Shown piece by piece: positions 1 to 12,297 of a stretch of 64,000 nt of DNA. A program made the position numbers and the translations under genes. Source of the DNA: Epiperipatus broadwayi (Eukaryota > Onychophora > Udeonychophora > Euonychophora > Peripatidae); assembly GCA_028023455.1 (NCBI GenBank), contig JAQFVV010000014.1, forward strand, positions 4,343,336 through 4,407,335. The letters are read 5' to 3'. Under the pieces are notes generated by a model. That model was not told the origin of the DNA and ran no database searches. It saw nothing but the letters and a program-made list of their open reading frames with translations. Positions within the stretch are counted from its first letter, which is position 1, and each line of letters opens with the position of its first letter.

Positions 1-1756
1 TCAATGATGTTGGAATTAATCCTGGATTTCCAGTTGTGAGTGAAATTGTGAAATTATATATGTTGTATTTTGGATATTTTTGTCGCTAAGATAAAATTTT
101 TGATTAAATTATTCTTGACATCTTTAAAGTTTATTTGGATTTGTTAACAACATTTATAATTTATTCGAAAATACCTGCCATTAATAGAAATCTAAAATTA
201 TATTTATGATAAAAGACAAAAAGTTGTCCAGAAGTTACTTACAGTATTATCGTGAAGTAAATATTTATTTAAAATGTTGATATGTTGGATGATAAAGAAA
301 CCAAGAATTATCAACTTATTTTCCAGGATAAGATTTTGCAATTGTATAATTACATTAGGAGCTCTTTGGGGATATAAAAAACTCGGTGAGATTTGTGTTA
401 AGTAAATTAGGGATGAGTAACTGGAGGTATGTAAATATCTAAGCTTTTCCTAGCATATTTATAATGCAATGGAATATAGAAATGATAAGCAAAAACTTAA
501 TAATATTCGAACTATAAAAAAAATTTATTTTAAGCATTGAGTATTATTTTGGGTATTTTGCACAAGATGGTGTGAAATTAAAGTGTACGTCTATTTTTAT
601 ATATATATGTTTTATGTTTTATGGTTATACATATGTTTTATGTTATATTGTATGCCATGTAAATTATGGGTTGTTAATTAAAATTAAGGTAAGGTAGCAT
701 TGATATTTAAGCCTAAAAAGGGGTATAGATGTTAGTTGTTGATGATTAAAGATCATCATTATTTGTTTTCTAAGGTATTAAAATGATATTATAACTATAA
801 TATTGAGCTTTAATATTGTGATGATAAAGGTTATTATTATTATTTATTCTAAAATATGTTAATTAGTATTATATCTTGGGTTTATTAATTTTATATCATA
901 ATTTCAGAATATGTCACAGCACATTTAACCGATATTGAGTTTAAAGGAAAAATGATTTTAATAATATGAACCTAAAGTTTGTGTATTTTACTGCTTGAAT
1001 ATAAACAATTTATAGGTTGATGATGGGTGGCAGGATTATACTAGATTCATTGTATACATGGTAATATATATTTATAACCAATAATTATCATTGTCAATGA
1101 CAATTTAGTGAATCTGTGAGAGTGAGTTCAGGGTTGATGATGGGTGGATGTGACCATTTTAAAGCTGCAAATTTCCCATTGGATGTACCTGGTTTGTCAT
1201 TTTATACTGGTATTATTGTATTAGAAGTCATTAGTATTTTGCACTGTTGTGGAGATATCCAACACAATATATTATATGTAGTCATGATCTTAATGAGTAT
1301 GCTTGGATGATATGATATAGCAAAGAAGTTGTTGATCTCTTATTACAAATTTTTTTGTATCCATATAGGTGCTGATAGATACCTGGCTATTTAATTCACA
1401 TGTTGTCAGACATGATCCTAGACTAATTGCAGGCTTGATTCTTTAATGCATATGTTAGTAGTATTACCATGTGCACCAGGCAGTAATTCATTGCTGTATA
1501 AATGTTTATTGTTCATTAGTTGTTGAGGATGAATAGCTTAAAGAAAGTATGCAAGATATATTCTTACAGGTTTAATGAATATTTGTAATCCAGCTAATCT
1601 CAAATTTAATCTAAGTTAAAGTAATGTACTATAATGGAATGAAACATTTTACTTGGATATATCTATCAGATCAGCTGGTTTGATCACAATGTGTGACCAA
1701 CTTATACAAAGTCTATATGTGATGATAGACCTATCTATTGAGCCCCAAACATTGCT

Positions 1757-2045
1757 GGTGCCAGATATAATGGAACAAACAATTTTCATCATTAGATATA
1801 ATGGTTATAAAAGATTTTCCTCATACAACCCCCCCCCAATACATATTACACTAGTCATGCCAGTCACTAATTCAATCTTTAGCGGTGTGTAGTCCCACTA
1901 CACATTGTGCATCCATTTGGTCGACAGATATAATGGACGGAACAATTAGCACTTGCCCCAAAAGATGATGATGCCAGATATAATGGACGGAATGATTACA
2001 ACCAATCCCCAAACATTGCAAACACCAGATGTAATGGATGGTCAA
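1757..2045. repeat. Degenerate CCAGATATAATGGACGGAA repeats
   Basis: Related strings at about 1762, 1926, 1974 and 2025 (plus a weaker one at 1793), at uneven spacing of about 50-165 bp, in a slightly G+C-richer patch. No coding signal. Confidence 0.6.
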
Positions 2046-3251
2046 CTAACTTGCAGACTGTACTACTATGCAGATGTAGCAATATGGTGAGGGGATAAGT
2101 TAATATTCTCTAAATTATTACCCCTAATGAAATAATATGCAAAGACCTACCAGGCTTAGAAGGGAAGAAAGTTGCATCCAACTATGTTCAGACTATGGGT
2201 CATCTGATAAAGTGCTAATGAGAACCTGATGAAATGCTTAACCAATGATTGCATACCCTTTAATTGACTAACTCTATCCCTATTTAATAATATTAAATGC
2301 AATTTAGGTTAGTTCATCCACTTTCCCCCTTTTCAATTCCATTATTCCCTAATATTCAAGCCCAGAGAGAATATTGCTTTTAATTCCTTTAGCAGATATG
2401 AACAGATATACACAGCAACTCCTGCACCTATGTATAGGTTACAACTAGCATTTATTATATTTGTTTTATTTTCAAGCTTTTATATAATAAGAAAAATAGA
2501 TGTGTGTGCATGTATAATTATTTATAAACTGTGGAATGTCAGGACAACTCAATAAACCAGAGACTGGAATAATATAAATTCTCAAACATTTATTAACAAT
2601 AATAAATATCAAGTATAACACCAATAGTAATGATAAAATATATATATAAAAATATAATAATCATCATATGTACATGTGTCACAAATGAACCTCTACCATC
2701 TTACTAATTAATTATCCTCTAAATCCAACCCTTATACCCATGGTAGAAATCCACATATGTCACTCATTCTCTGCAAATCATAATTATATAGAAAAATCAA
2801 CTTTAGTTATTTAATATAATTGAGATGCTGGCTAGCTAAATTATATATTTACAAATGTTAATCTATTTAACAAGTTTCCCCAATTTATATATATGATAGA
2901 GACAGATCCCAGTTGATTAGTCAAACATACTAGAAAATATACGTACACAGTTAATCACAAAATAAAACATAATATGTATTCTGTATGTGTTGTAATTTAA
3001 CCTATATATAAATTTAAAGAATCTTACCTCAATATTTATGTGGATGACCTGATGTGAAGCAGGTGGCTATACCTAAATTTTATTTATAATGAAAATATAA
3101 AAAATATCAAAATGAATAATACCCCCTTTTCCTCTTTGCTAATTCTGAAAGATGTGGCTTCAGCATCAGAGTGTGGAAATACAACAGATAGTATAAATAA
3201 AAAAATAAAATAATAAATAAACAAAAATTTACAATATTGATTTTTTGATTA

Positions 3252-3458
3252 AAAATTGTAATTGGAACAAAGTTTATAACAACCATCATAATAAAAGCAG
3301 TAGTCGCTGATAGACAAGTTGTTCTTCAAAGCAGTTTCACTTAGTAAATCATTCTCCTTAGCAAGGATAGATAGGTACAATGGTGTCTCCTGTAGTTGTG
3401 TTTCATGGCAAACATCTTGATCCTCATTTGATTCACCATAATGTATTCCAATCCTTGT
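3252..3458 (-). pseudogene. Unidentified coding-like segment, possibly ankyrin-like
   Basis: 69 stop-free codons on the minus strand with composition unlike the surroundings: GIHYGESNEDQDVCHE, then ETPLYLSILAKENDLLSETA, then SISDYCFYYDG. The TPLYLSIL string resembles the TPLHLA turn of an ankyrin repeat, but no second repeat is visible and there is a stop just upstream. It may be a retrocopy or transposon scrap. I would not call it a gene. Confidence 0.25.
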
Positions 3459-4637
3459 TTACTTTGGACCGAAGGCATCTTCTTGTGTGTTTACAATAAA
3501 GTAGAAATATATATAGATATAATGCAGCTGGCAGGAAAATACCATGACACACAATAGCATGCTTTGCTCTAGCCCATTTTCTTATTAAAGTACATTTTAA
3601 TAATTATTTATAATCATATATTTTTTTATTAATAATATTGAAGAGCTTATATATATATATTAAGAAAATTATTTCATTTTTCTTTTTTCTCCAATTTTTA
3701 GCAAATTTAATTCTCGTTATTGTTTTTGAAAAGATTTTAAAAATTCTAATTTACTCTAACAACTTTTTAAACACGATTTAATTATTTAAAAATTAATCAC
3801 TTATTCTTACTTCTTTTCACTTTCTGTCCCTTGAATTTGATAAACTTTTAGTTACAGTATTCGATTTTTAAAATGTTTATAATTTAACTAAAAGAAAAAG
3901 TAAAAACTCCATTTTAGCGTTCGAAATTTTTAGTTTTAATTGCTGTCTTTTGTTACAGTTATTATAACAATAAGAAGAACGATTTGTTTTTATACATTTC
4001 ACGTGCGTAGATTTTCAGGAACGCCGATATTTTTAACTGCCTATTGTTTAAATACATTTAGATTTATTATAAAAAAAAAAAAATATTAAAATAATAAAAT
4101 CAGTTTTATTTTCACACGTATGTACCCACCTAATTAACTTCAAGTCATCCCACATTATATATATATTAATTAATATTCAATTTTAAATTAAAAATATATA
4201 TATACATTACAGTTTATTTAATCAAATAGTTTTATATATATACAATAGTACTTTCTAAAATATTGATCGTATTTTATTTTATAAATATAATAATTTATTG
4301 TGTATTATATGTATATAGGTAATAATAATAACAAATAATAATCTTCCCACTATTACTATAAATTCCAAATGGATTGGGTTCAATAAATATGCTTGATCTT
4401 TTTAGGAATGTGTGCATTGTAAGCTATCCTTTATAGTACTAAGAAAATTGTTGAAACCAATAGTGCAATCAGTTTTTCTAATAGACTCAAAGTTTTGTAG
4501 CTGTTTGTTTTATGCTTTACTAAACTAATAAATTTCAACAACATAAACAAATATCTTATGGATAGATTAGAGAATCCATAAATAAGGGAATCAGATATGA
4601 ATGTCATTCATACTTATTTGATTCTAAAGAAAGTATG

Positions 4638-5392
4638 TCTTCTTCTTCTTCCACAGCTTGATTAATCCCACATCAAGTGGGGTCGCTGGTGCGGATCAAT
4701 CTTCTCCCCCGGCCCCCCCGTCTAAAAGTTTTTCTCCCCCAAAGGACCTCTCCTCCCAGTCCTTTCTCACCCACCCACCCTCCTTTTCTTGGGCCTTCCC
4801 CCGGGTCTTTTCCCGGTGGGTTCCCCTCCCAAATCTTTCCTCCCAAATATTTTTCTTCTCTTTTCTCTTCACAACACCACACCCCCTCCCCCTTTATTCT
4901 TTTTTTTTTTCTATCCTTCTCCCCCCCCTTTTTTTTTTTAATTACTTCTTTTTCTTTTTTTTTTTTCTTTTTAGGGCGGGGCCAAGCCTAACCCTTCTCT
5001 TTTCTGTTATTCATTCTTTTTTTTTTTTTTTTTTTTTGTTGGTGGTGTGTCTTTTCCCTCCCTCCCAGCCGCGCCCCCCCCCCCCCATTTTTTTTTTTTT
5101 CTTTCTTTTCTTTCTTCTTTTCTTTTTCCCCCCCCGGTCCCCCCCCCCTCCCCCCTTTTTTCCCTCCCCCCTGCGTTTTCCCCCCCCCTTCTCCCTCCCT
5201 TGTTCCTCTTTTTTTTTTTCTTCCCCCGCGATGTTTAATTTTTTTTTCTCCTCCGGCTTTTTTTTTTTTCCCAAAAAAAATCTTCCTCTTCCCTTACCAC
5301 AGGAAGACTTTTTTTTTTTTTTTTTTCTCTTTTTCCCTTCTTCCTTTCCTTCTTCCTTTCTTTTTCTTTTTTTTTTTTTTGTTTTTTGTTGT
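4638..5392 (-). mobile_element. 5'-truncated RTE-like LINE with homopolymer-rich body
   Basis: On the minus strand the end of the ORF reads RRLIRTSDPT then TGA at about 4673, the typical C-terminus of RTE-type ORFs, preceded by recognisable but disturbed W-C-E-E and P-G-K-D-P-G-E-G-P-R-K-G-G blocks. A (GAA)n 3' tail lies at 4638-4650. The insert is flanked by an 18-bp duplication, GATTCTAAAGAAAGTATG at 4620-4637 and the same with one change at 5393-5410. From about 4890 to 5390 (plus strand) the sequence collapses into long runs of T and C, so the ORF cannot be followed. It belongs to a different family from the other RTE copies. Confidence 0.7.
4890..5390. repeat. Long poly-T/poly-C runs
   Basis: Around 500 bp almost wholly of T and C on the plus strand, with repeated homopolymer runs of 8-18 bases. 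No other part of the window looks like this. The several overlapping open frames here encode only low-complexity F/P/S or K/G/R and are not genes. Confidence 0.85.
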
Positions 5393-6337
5393 GATTCTAA
5401 AAAAAGTATGTAATTGTGATTAATTGGTATGTTAATTTTGATTCTTAAAATGGAATAATTTCCATAACATGGTATTATATTATCAAACTTATTATCATTT
5501 TATTATAATTTTTTTTTATGTACACAAGTAATGCTCACTTATGATATTATTTTGGGTATCTTGGCAAGTACCAGAATTTAGTTGTGGACATTTAATATTG
5601 TATTTTGGTTTTAATATTAAAATTATTTTTTTTCTGGATGCACCATCTATAAATAAAATGTAAATATTGGTGTAAATAACTGTTAATGTAGTCTGTGTAG
5701 TATGCTAGTGATTGCTTTTGTGTTCATGATTATTACAGATTACTAATCTCAATTCAGTTAATTTCTGTCCATTACAGTTCAATGGAAATATTATTGATTA
5801 TATATTTCAGTTTCATTACCAATCCATCATTGCAATCATAAATGCTGTTTATCACATACTACTCTTTGAGGATTTGAGAAATAGGATTATTTAAATTATT
5901 TAATGAATGATTAATAGAATCCATTGTTATTTTCCAGTTATAATCAAATACCAGTAGCATAGGTTAATAGGCTGACAGAGCAGCCATATTGAATATTTAA
6001 AAAATTATGTTAAGCCACAAATTTTATCATAATATATATTTGTATTACTTAAAAATGACATAATATATATTATTTGAAACATGAAACATCTAAGAATGTA
6101 ATGAAGCTGAAAAAAATATAGTCATTGATATTCAAAGTAATAAAAAAGGAACAAAAGTTAATATCTAATAATTATTTTCATATTCATAAATTCAAAATTA
6201 TTATGCATAAAACTTAAAATTATATTTTTGTTAGTAGGTTAGTTGGATTTATTATAAAATTTCTAAAAAATTGGTATAAAATAACACTTACCTAAGGTAA
6301 TCCATCACTTGAAAACTTCATAGAATAAAGATATTAG

Positions 6338-6352
6338 TACCTTTCATTTTTC
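6338..6352. repeat. Target-site duplication, left copy, of family 1 array
   Basis: TACCTTTCATTTTTC, identical to 7655-7669, immediately outside the array. Confidence 0.7.
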
Positions 6353-6442
6353 ACAATAGGTATCGCTACACACAGCAAGCTAGAGTAATCAATGGATGCC
6401 AGAAGGCTTGTGCATAAAATTCTCATCTAGTACTTACTCATC

Positions 6443-6496
6443 AAATATCCCCAGAATAGTTTCTGGCTTGTGGCCTTCATCAGTGAGGAGCCTTGG
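6443..6496 (-). ncRNA. Hammerhead motif, slightly decayed, family 1
   Basis: On the minus strand: CCTCA, CTGATGA (plus 6477-6483), the same GGC/GCC stem II, GAAAC (plus 6459-6463) and TGGGG. The cleavage triplet reads TTC instead of GTC, which breaks one of the two stem III pairs, so activity would be poor or lost. Confidence 0.55.
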
Positions 6497-7012
6497 ATCT
6501 GAGAGCACTGCACCTAGATCTTAGGATCTAATGCAACTCTCCAGCAAACACCTTTTATCTCCATTTAACTATAAAATTATGAGTCTTAAACTGAAAACAC
6601 CTTAATGTTTTCAATCCAAGCCCATTAGCTTATATAGTCATATGGATCTGAACCCAGTTCAGTATCCATACATTTTGATGTCTTTGGTTCTTTAATAACC
6701 ATAGTCAACACTATTTTAAGCCAACAAACATCACTTGACCACCACCTCTTATGCTTGTGTATAATTGTTGTTAAAACAGGCAAAACTCACTATATGTATT
6801 GCCACACACAGCAAGCTAGAGTAATCAATGGATGCCAGAAGGCTTGTGCACAAAATCCCCATCTAGAGCCTATTCATCCAATATCCTCAGACTAGTTTCT
6901 GGTTTGTGCTTTCAGTTTAAGACTCATAGTTTTGTAGTTAAATGGAGATAAAAGGTGGTTGCTGGCAGGTTGCATTATATCCTAAGATCTAGGTGCAGTG
7001 CTCTCAGATCCA

Positions 7013-7060
7013 AGGCTCTTCACTGACAAAAACCAGAAACTAGTCTGGGGGTATTGGATG
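7013..7060 (+). ncRNA. Hammerhead relic, family 1
   Basis: It keeps GAAAC (7036-7040), the TA loop, GTC and a TGGGG strand, but CTGATGA has become CTGACAA and stem II is gone. A fourth relic at 6885-6908 (minus strand) keeps only the 3' half because the palindrome's centre cuts through its stem II loop. Confidence 0.45.
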
Positions 7061-7445
7061 AGTAGGCACTAGATGGAGATTTTATGCACAAGCCTTCTGG
7101 CATCCATTGATTACTCTAGCTTGCTGTGTGTGGCAATATGTATAGTGAGTTTTGCCTGTTTTAACAAGTTATACACAAGCATAAGAGGTGGTGGTCATGT
7201 GATGTTTATTGGCTTAAAACCAATCCTGCCTAATAGGATAGTGGTGGCTATAGTTATTAAAGAACCAAAGATACCAAAATGTATGGGTACTGAACTGGGT
7301 TCAGATCCATATGACTATATAAGCTAATGGGCTTGGATTGAAAACATTAAAGTGTTTTCAGTTTAAGACTCATAGTTTTGTAGTTAAATGGAGATAAAAG
7401 GTGGTTGCTGGAGGGTTGCATTAGATCCTAAGAGTGCTCTCAGAT

Positions 7446-7500
7446 CCAAGGCTCCTCACTGATGAAGGCCACAAGCCAGAAACTAGTCTGGGGATATTGG
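7446..7500 (+). ncRNA. Type I hammerhead ribozyme motif, best copy of family 1
   Basis: Core in order: outer stem I strand CCAA (7446-7449), inner stem I strand CCTCA (7454-7458), CTGATGA (7459-7465), stem II GGC/GCC closing loop CACAA (7467-7477), GAAA with C (7479-7483), a 2-nt loop TA, then GTC (7486-7488), then TGGGG (7489-7493) pairing with CCTCA, and TTGG (7497-7500) pairing with CCAA across internal loops. The expected self-cleavage is after C7488. Stem III is only AC/GT, as in the minimal hammerheads of Penelope-like elements and retrozymes, which tend to act as dimers. One weakness is an A-A mismatch at the base of stem II where a pair is normal. Confidence 0.65.
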
Positions 7501-7654
7501 ATGAGTAGGCCCTAGATGGGCATTTTCTGCACAAGCCTTCTGGCATCCATTGATTACTCTAGCTTGCTGTGTGTGGCAATATGTATAGTGAGTTTTGCCT
7601 GTTTTAACAACAGTTATACACAAGCATAAGAGATGGTGGTCATGTGATGTTTAT

Positions 7655-7669
7655 TACCTTTCATTTTTC
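7655..7669. repeat. Target-site duplication, right copy, of family 1 array
   Basis: TACCTTTCATTTTTC, identical to 6338-6352. Confidence 0.7.
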
Positions 7670-9316
7670 CTAGTAGCCCTTCAAAATGTATTTCCGTACA
7701 GGGGTTTGTAATGAATATGTCATCCCTAATAACATACATTATAACAAGCAGTTAATATTGAAAAATAATTACTATAATTTGAATATTATAATAAAGAACT
7801 TCAATACAGTTTGTAATTTATTAAAATTTACTACTGAAATAGTCACCATATACAAAATAAAATAAAATAAAATAATAAGTGAATGAAATACTAAATTCAT
7901 TAGAGAGTTAAGCTTGAGGTATATAAGTTAGTAGTTTAGAGTCAGGGCGATGTAATATTATTTATTCTATCTCTATAGGTTTTGAGGGCTCATATTGCTT
8001 TATGCTACTATGACCAAGCTTCATCAACTGCTATCTCTCTTTGCATTTGACATGCAGCTTTGAAATTTACATTGTAGTAATGTATAATTGGTCTAAGTTT
8101 ATGTACTATCAAAATCTTTATTTTTAGCATTTGTGTATTTTTATTATTATTAAAATGCAGACAAGACATTATAGAAAAATCTAAATCAGGTCATAATATT
8201 TGCAAAATATATTTATCTTTATCTCATATCACCTAATTCAAATACTGGATCCAAGCCCACATCATACTGAAAAATGCAAATAATTAACAATATACATTTA
8301 CACAATCACGAGCTATTTTTTTGATCAGCAGTTTCAATAGTAATTTTTTGTATATTTTTTATCAAATATAAATTCAAATAATAATTAAAAAATATATAAA
8401 AATAAAGACTTACCATCGACCCTCAATAATGTTATCTTCAAAATACATTGGTCTAAAGTTGTATTTTTTCCAATGTACTCGTCCTGATAAATTTTATTCC
8501 ATAAAATGTTTAAAAACTAAGAGAAAAACAAAAAAATTCAATTTAGTTAATCACAAAAATTATAATAAAATTTTATTTTTTATCATAGAAAAATAAAACT
8601 TATCTTTTTGAAAAGTAGACAGAAAGATGGAAATGAAGGTGTAAAAAGTACACATGTAGACTGTGTAGATTTGTGTTAATCTTAGGGGAAACCTGGATGT
8701 TTATAATTTAAAAATGCCTGCATTCTGCAGGTATAAGAATGAGGAGGTTGAGCACTATAGTTTATGCATAATTCAGTCAATAGAAAGTATAATATGTTAG
8801 TTGTCAAATCAATTAATGAACTTGTAATGTGGTATTGTTCACTATGTAAATCATTTTAATATCACAACCAGATAAATGATTCAAGCCAAACTATTAGCTA
8901 TAATGTCTAATAGTTATGCTGGTACCTTAGCACATTGAGTGGCAGTAAAATAAACCCTCTTGCCTAACTTAAGTGTGCCTTGATTCAGCCAATAAAAATT
9001 AGAATACTGAGATATAGATATAGAGATGTTTTATTATTTAAGTGTATCATACAAATGATGTAGCAAATAAGGCTGGAAGGCAACATTTCCTGGTATGCAA
9101 CAATTTTGCTGATGACCAATAGTTGGGGAATAATTGGTTACAATGTATAAAATTTAATCTGTTCTAGTGCAAAATCACTGGAATAACTTAAAATACTGAT
9201 TAACAAATTTATTAATTAGAAATAATAAAAAATGAAAGGATGTATGTAATACAAATACAATTATACTGATGTGATAATATGTTGGATTATTTCCATCATC
9301 TATCGTTAGATGTTTA

Positions 9317-9631
9317 TAGTCTAGAAAATTTTAAACTTTATTTAAACTTTTTCAAATACAAACAATTGTTAGTAATAATACACAAAGACAACACAGGTTA
9401 ATAGATTACATGTTTTGAATGCCTTAAATTTAATATTTAAGAATCAAAAATGGTTAAGTTTGACTCCTATGCTAGCATCGTCACTCACTGCTCAGGCCAG
9501 CAAGACTTGAAAAAGACAGAGAATAATACTACTCAAAACATTATGTAATCTACTAACCTGTTTTGTGTTTGTGTGTTATTACTAACAATTGTTTGTTTTT
9601 GGAAAAGTTTAAGTTAAAAATTTTCTAGACA
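9317..9631. repeat. Foldback element, ~98-bp arms
   Basis: The left arm (TCTAGAAAATTTTAAACTT ... TTAATAGATTACAT, 9317-9415) is the imperfect inverse of the right arm (9535-9631). The 120-bp loop is more G+C-rich, with CACTCACTGCTCAGGCCAGC. No hammerhead box or coding frame. Confidence 0.85.
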
Positions 9632-12235
9632 TTTAACATTGATATTTTCACAACTTTCAGAAAAACAATTATTCTGATTTTGATTTAGAAATGAAGATAT
9701 TTCCACAAATTAATAACTCATGCAATTATATTTACAATGATATATAAGTAAATGGTTTAACACAGACATGCATACATGATAAAATATCCAATAGATTTTA
9801 TTTTAATAATACATAGTAAATGAATTTAAATATGCATGTATGCATTTAGACATGCATTCACATTGTGTGTTATAAAATTTCAATAATATTTCATTGGGCA
9901 TAATAAATTCATTGAATCTACAGACCTTATTCTATATTAACAGTATATTATAGATTAAATGGTAAACATATACATAATATATGCATATATATCTACTTCC
10001 TTGAATATAAAAAGGAAATAATTACAATTAATTCTAGATTTATATTTAAAATTATTTTTAATTTTATTTTGATTATTTACAATCTGGAATTTCAACCGAT
10101 ATTTAAAACAACGAATTGGTCAATCTTTTATTTTTCTAAATCTAATATCTTTTTTCTCATAACATGATAAAATTCTATGAAGACATTTTAAAAGTTTTTT
10201 AATTTTCTAGAGATAAATTGGGAACTTATTCTTATTTTTCTGCCAGAATATTTTCTAATTAGCAGAATGATTTATTTTGTTACCTCCAACGTTATTTAAA
10301 GCAAACCAATATAATAAAAAATAGGTTTTCATTACTTGAAAAGTTAATATTTGAAAGAATATATCAATTATATTTTACTTACCAATCAATTCACTCTGTT
10401 TGTGCTTCATATCTTCATTTGTCATATAGATACCATGCTGGACAATATATATAACCAGCAGTAACTTATTTTATTTTTGCTTATTGTAAAAATATAAAGT
10501 ATTATGTATATAAAGCAGTCTCAACATCAGTAGAATGGTGTACTGTCAGGTCTAGGATATAGATATTTATATTAATGCTGAAAGTCCTTATTTCAGTTTT
10601 GCTTCAATAATTTGATAGCCTTCAGTCAAATGGTCTACTGCATACATATAGACTACGAACAACAAAATAAGCCATCCTTCCTGTTAGTTCAGGATTGACC
10701 AATACAAAATGGCTGACTATTTTTCTGTACTCACTTAACTAAATTTGAATTCACTATTTACAGTCTACAGTGGAATTTGAAACATCATAATTAAAAAAGT
10801 CATTTTCCATCTTGTTCAATAAAAAAAGAAAATATGTTTGTTTTTTTTAATTTACATTCAATGAAAGCAATGGATTAAACATTTTATTCAATTATCTATC
10901 AAATGACCCCAAAATTAATCTTTTATTAAGGGATAACTTTTATAAATTATAACACCTCTAGGCATATTTACGAAGATGTAATACTGATGAATATAAATCC
11001 ATTATCTTCTTGATTACTATATTCATTGCAGTATCAAATAAAATATTAATCCACAAGTTTTAATTAGTTTTCACAGAATATCTAAGGCTTTAAGTAGCTT
11101 TTCACCAATACAATATGTAGAGATTCATCAATCCATTGTTTCAAGTCAATTTTGTATTATTCAGCTAAAGTTCAGGTCATTTTCACAAATGTGAGACCAA
11201 AGCTATTTATTAATCCATCAACTTGAATTCATTTTATAATATTTATTTACTGTTTTAGGAAATTTTCACAAATATAAAATGAAACAATATGTTAATCCAT
11301 AAATTTACATGAATTTTTATATTAGTCAGTAGAAACTTTAGATTGATAGAATGAATATAATTCCAAACAAGTGATTTTAATCTTAGAGAAGGGATGAATA
11401 ATTATTCCAGTATTGTCACAAGCAGTAGCATTCCATAACTAATCCCAAAAATTCACAGTTGAATCAAAATATTAAAATTTCATTCTTTTAAATACACTAC
11501 TGAATGAAAATGTTAATAATTTAGTTTCTCCATTTAAGATAATGTAGAGAAAATATTTGCCATTAAGAGGCAAATGTCTAGCTGATTTCTGCTCAGACAT
11601 GCTGTTAGTAAAAGATAAAAAATTGACTAATTGATGCCGTTTTTTAACAGACTGTAATTAAAGAAGACTAAATAAATTTTGGCAGGTGGTGGTATTTATA
11701 AATTACTGCCATGTGATCAGTGATGTCATAAGTTTTTTTATATCCAAAATAGTTCATTTTTTGGATTTGTATGGGAAAATTTGATTCTTATTGCTAGGAA
11801 ATGTTTGGAAGCAGGCAAGATTTGAACATTTTAAGAATTTAAAGCACCAAATTTTAGACAAAATTATTTTTAAATTAAGGTAATATTATTTTGAATATTA
11901 AAATACTATATGACTTTAATTAGCAATAAAATAAAATATACAATTATTTATTTCACAAATAATATGACAATACTAAATATTAAACGAAATAATTTTTTGT
12001 TTTATTTATTTTTAATGTTCTCATTTTACTTAGAATAAATTTATTCAAGCATTTTACTACACCTTTTCAAATTTGCTACATTTTAAAACACAAATGCTTG
12101 TGCACACTCACACACATGTTTAAATATAATATTAAAAATTACTATCCATATTAGGTGTAATATCGATTGTCTAGCTATCAAAATAAATAATTACTATTGT
12201 ATTAATAATATTTATAAACACCTTTTTTTATGTGT

Positions 12236-12297
12236 CAAAGCGTCGGTTGGGAAGTGAACCCTGGGACAACTGCTTATAAGGCAGCTGTGCTAACGAA
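12236..12297 (-). pseudogene. tRNA-Ile(UAU)-like fragment, probably a SINE head
   Basis: On the minus strand, GTTAGCACAG (3' part of a D arm and B-box side) is followed by a CTGC/GCAG stem closing the 7-nt loop CTTATAA, which has the layout of an anticodon loop with TAT, then a T-arm-like GGGTTCACTTCCC. The D loop and acceptor stem are not intact. It runs into CGACGCTTTGACACAT and an A-rich stretch. The copy at 33540 shares the T arm and this tail, so it is a repeat family rather than a tRNA gene. Confidence 0.45.

Larger units (their letters stand above)
6353..7654. mobile_element. Retrozyme-like palindromic array of ~440-bp hammerhead units, family 1
   Basis: Layout read directly: one unit from about 6358 to 6796 in minus orientation, a second partial unit to 6908, then a switch to inverted copies (about 6909-7335 and 7336-7654). 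Spacing of the GAAAC box is 436 bp on the left arm (6459 to 6895) and 443 bp on the right (7036 to 7479), giving the monomer length. The whole block is flanked by an exact 15-bp direct repeat TACCTTTCATTTTTC at 6338-6352 and 7655-7669, a target-site duplication of the size made by target-primed reverse transcription. Each unit carries one hammerhead-like core. There is no coding capacity; an 84-codon open frame at 7073-7327 lies inside the repeat and is chance. Tandem noncoding units with one type I hammerhead each fit the published description of animal retrozymes. The inverted half is unusual and could be a template switch at insertion. Confidence 0.7.

Noticed and set aside
4658-5413. 251-codon plus-strand frame rich in F, P and S, with others overlapping
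   Set aside because: Homopolymer T/C runs avoid stops by composition; the real coding trace is the LINE C-terminus on the opposite strand.
7073-7327. 84-codon plus-strand frame
   Set aside because: Lies wholly inside the hammerhead repeat unit and spans a conserved noncoding segment; no domain.
6353-7654. CRISPR-like or satellite reading of the repeats
   Set aside because: Units are ~440 bp, only a few copies, inverted in the second half and in animal intron DNA.
8414-8483. Possible 70-bp minus-strand exon with a strong ATG|GTAAGT donor and a TTTATCAG acceptor
   Set aside because: The peptide (RVHWKKYNFRPMYFEDN) does not fit dynein after the AAA3 P-loop and there is no partner exon; probably chance splice signals.
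9107-9140. CTGATGA followed by a CCAA/TTGG hairpin, hammerhead-like
   Set aside because: The box after the stem is GGAATAA rather than GAAA and no stem I partner or NTH triplet is present.
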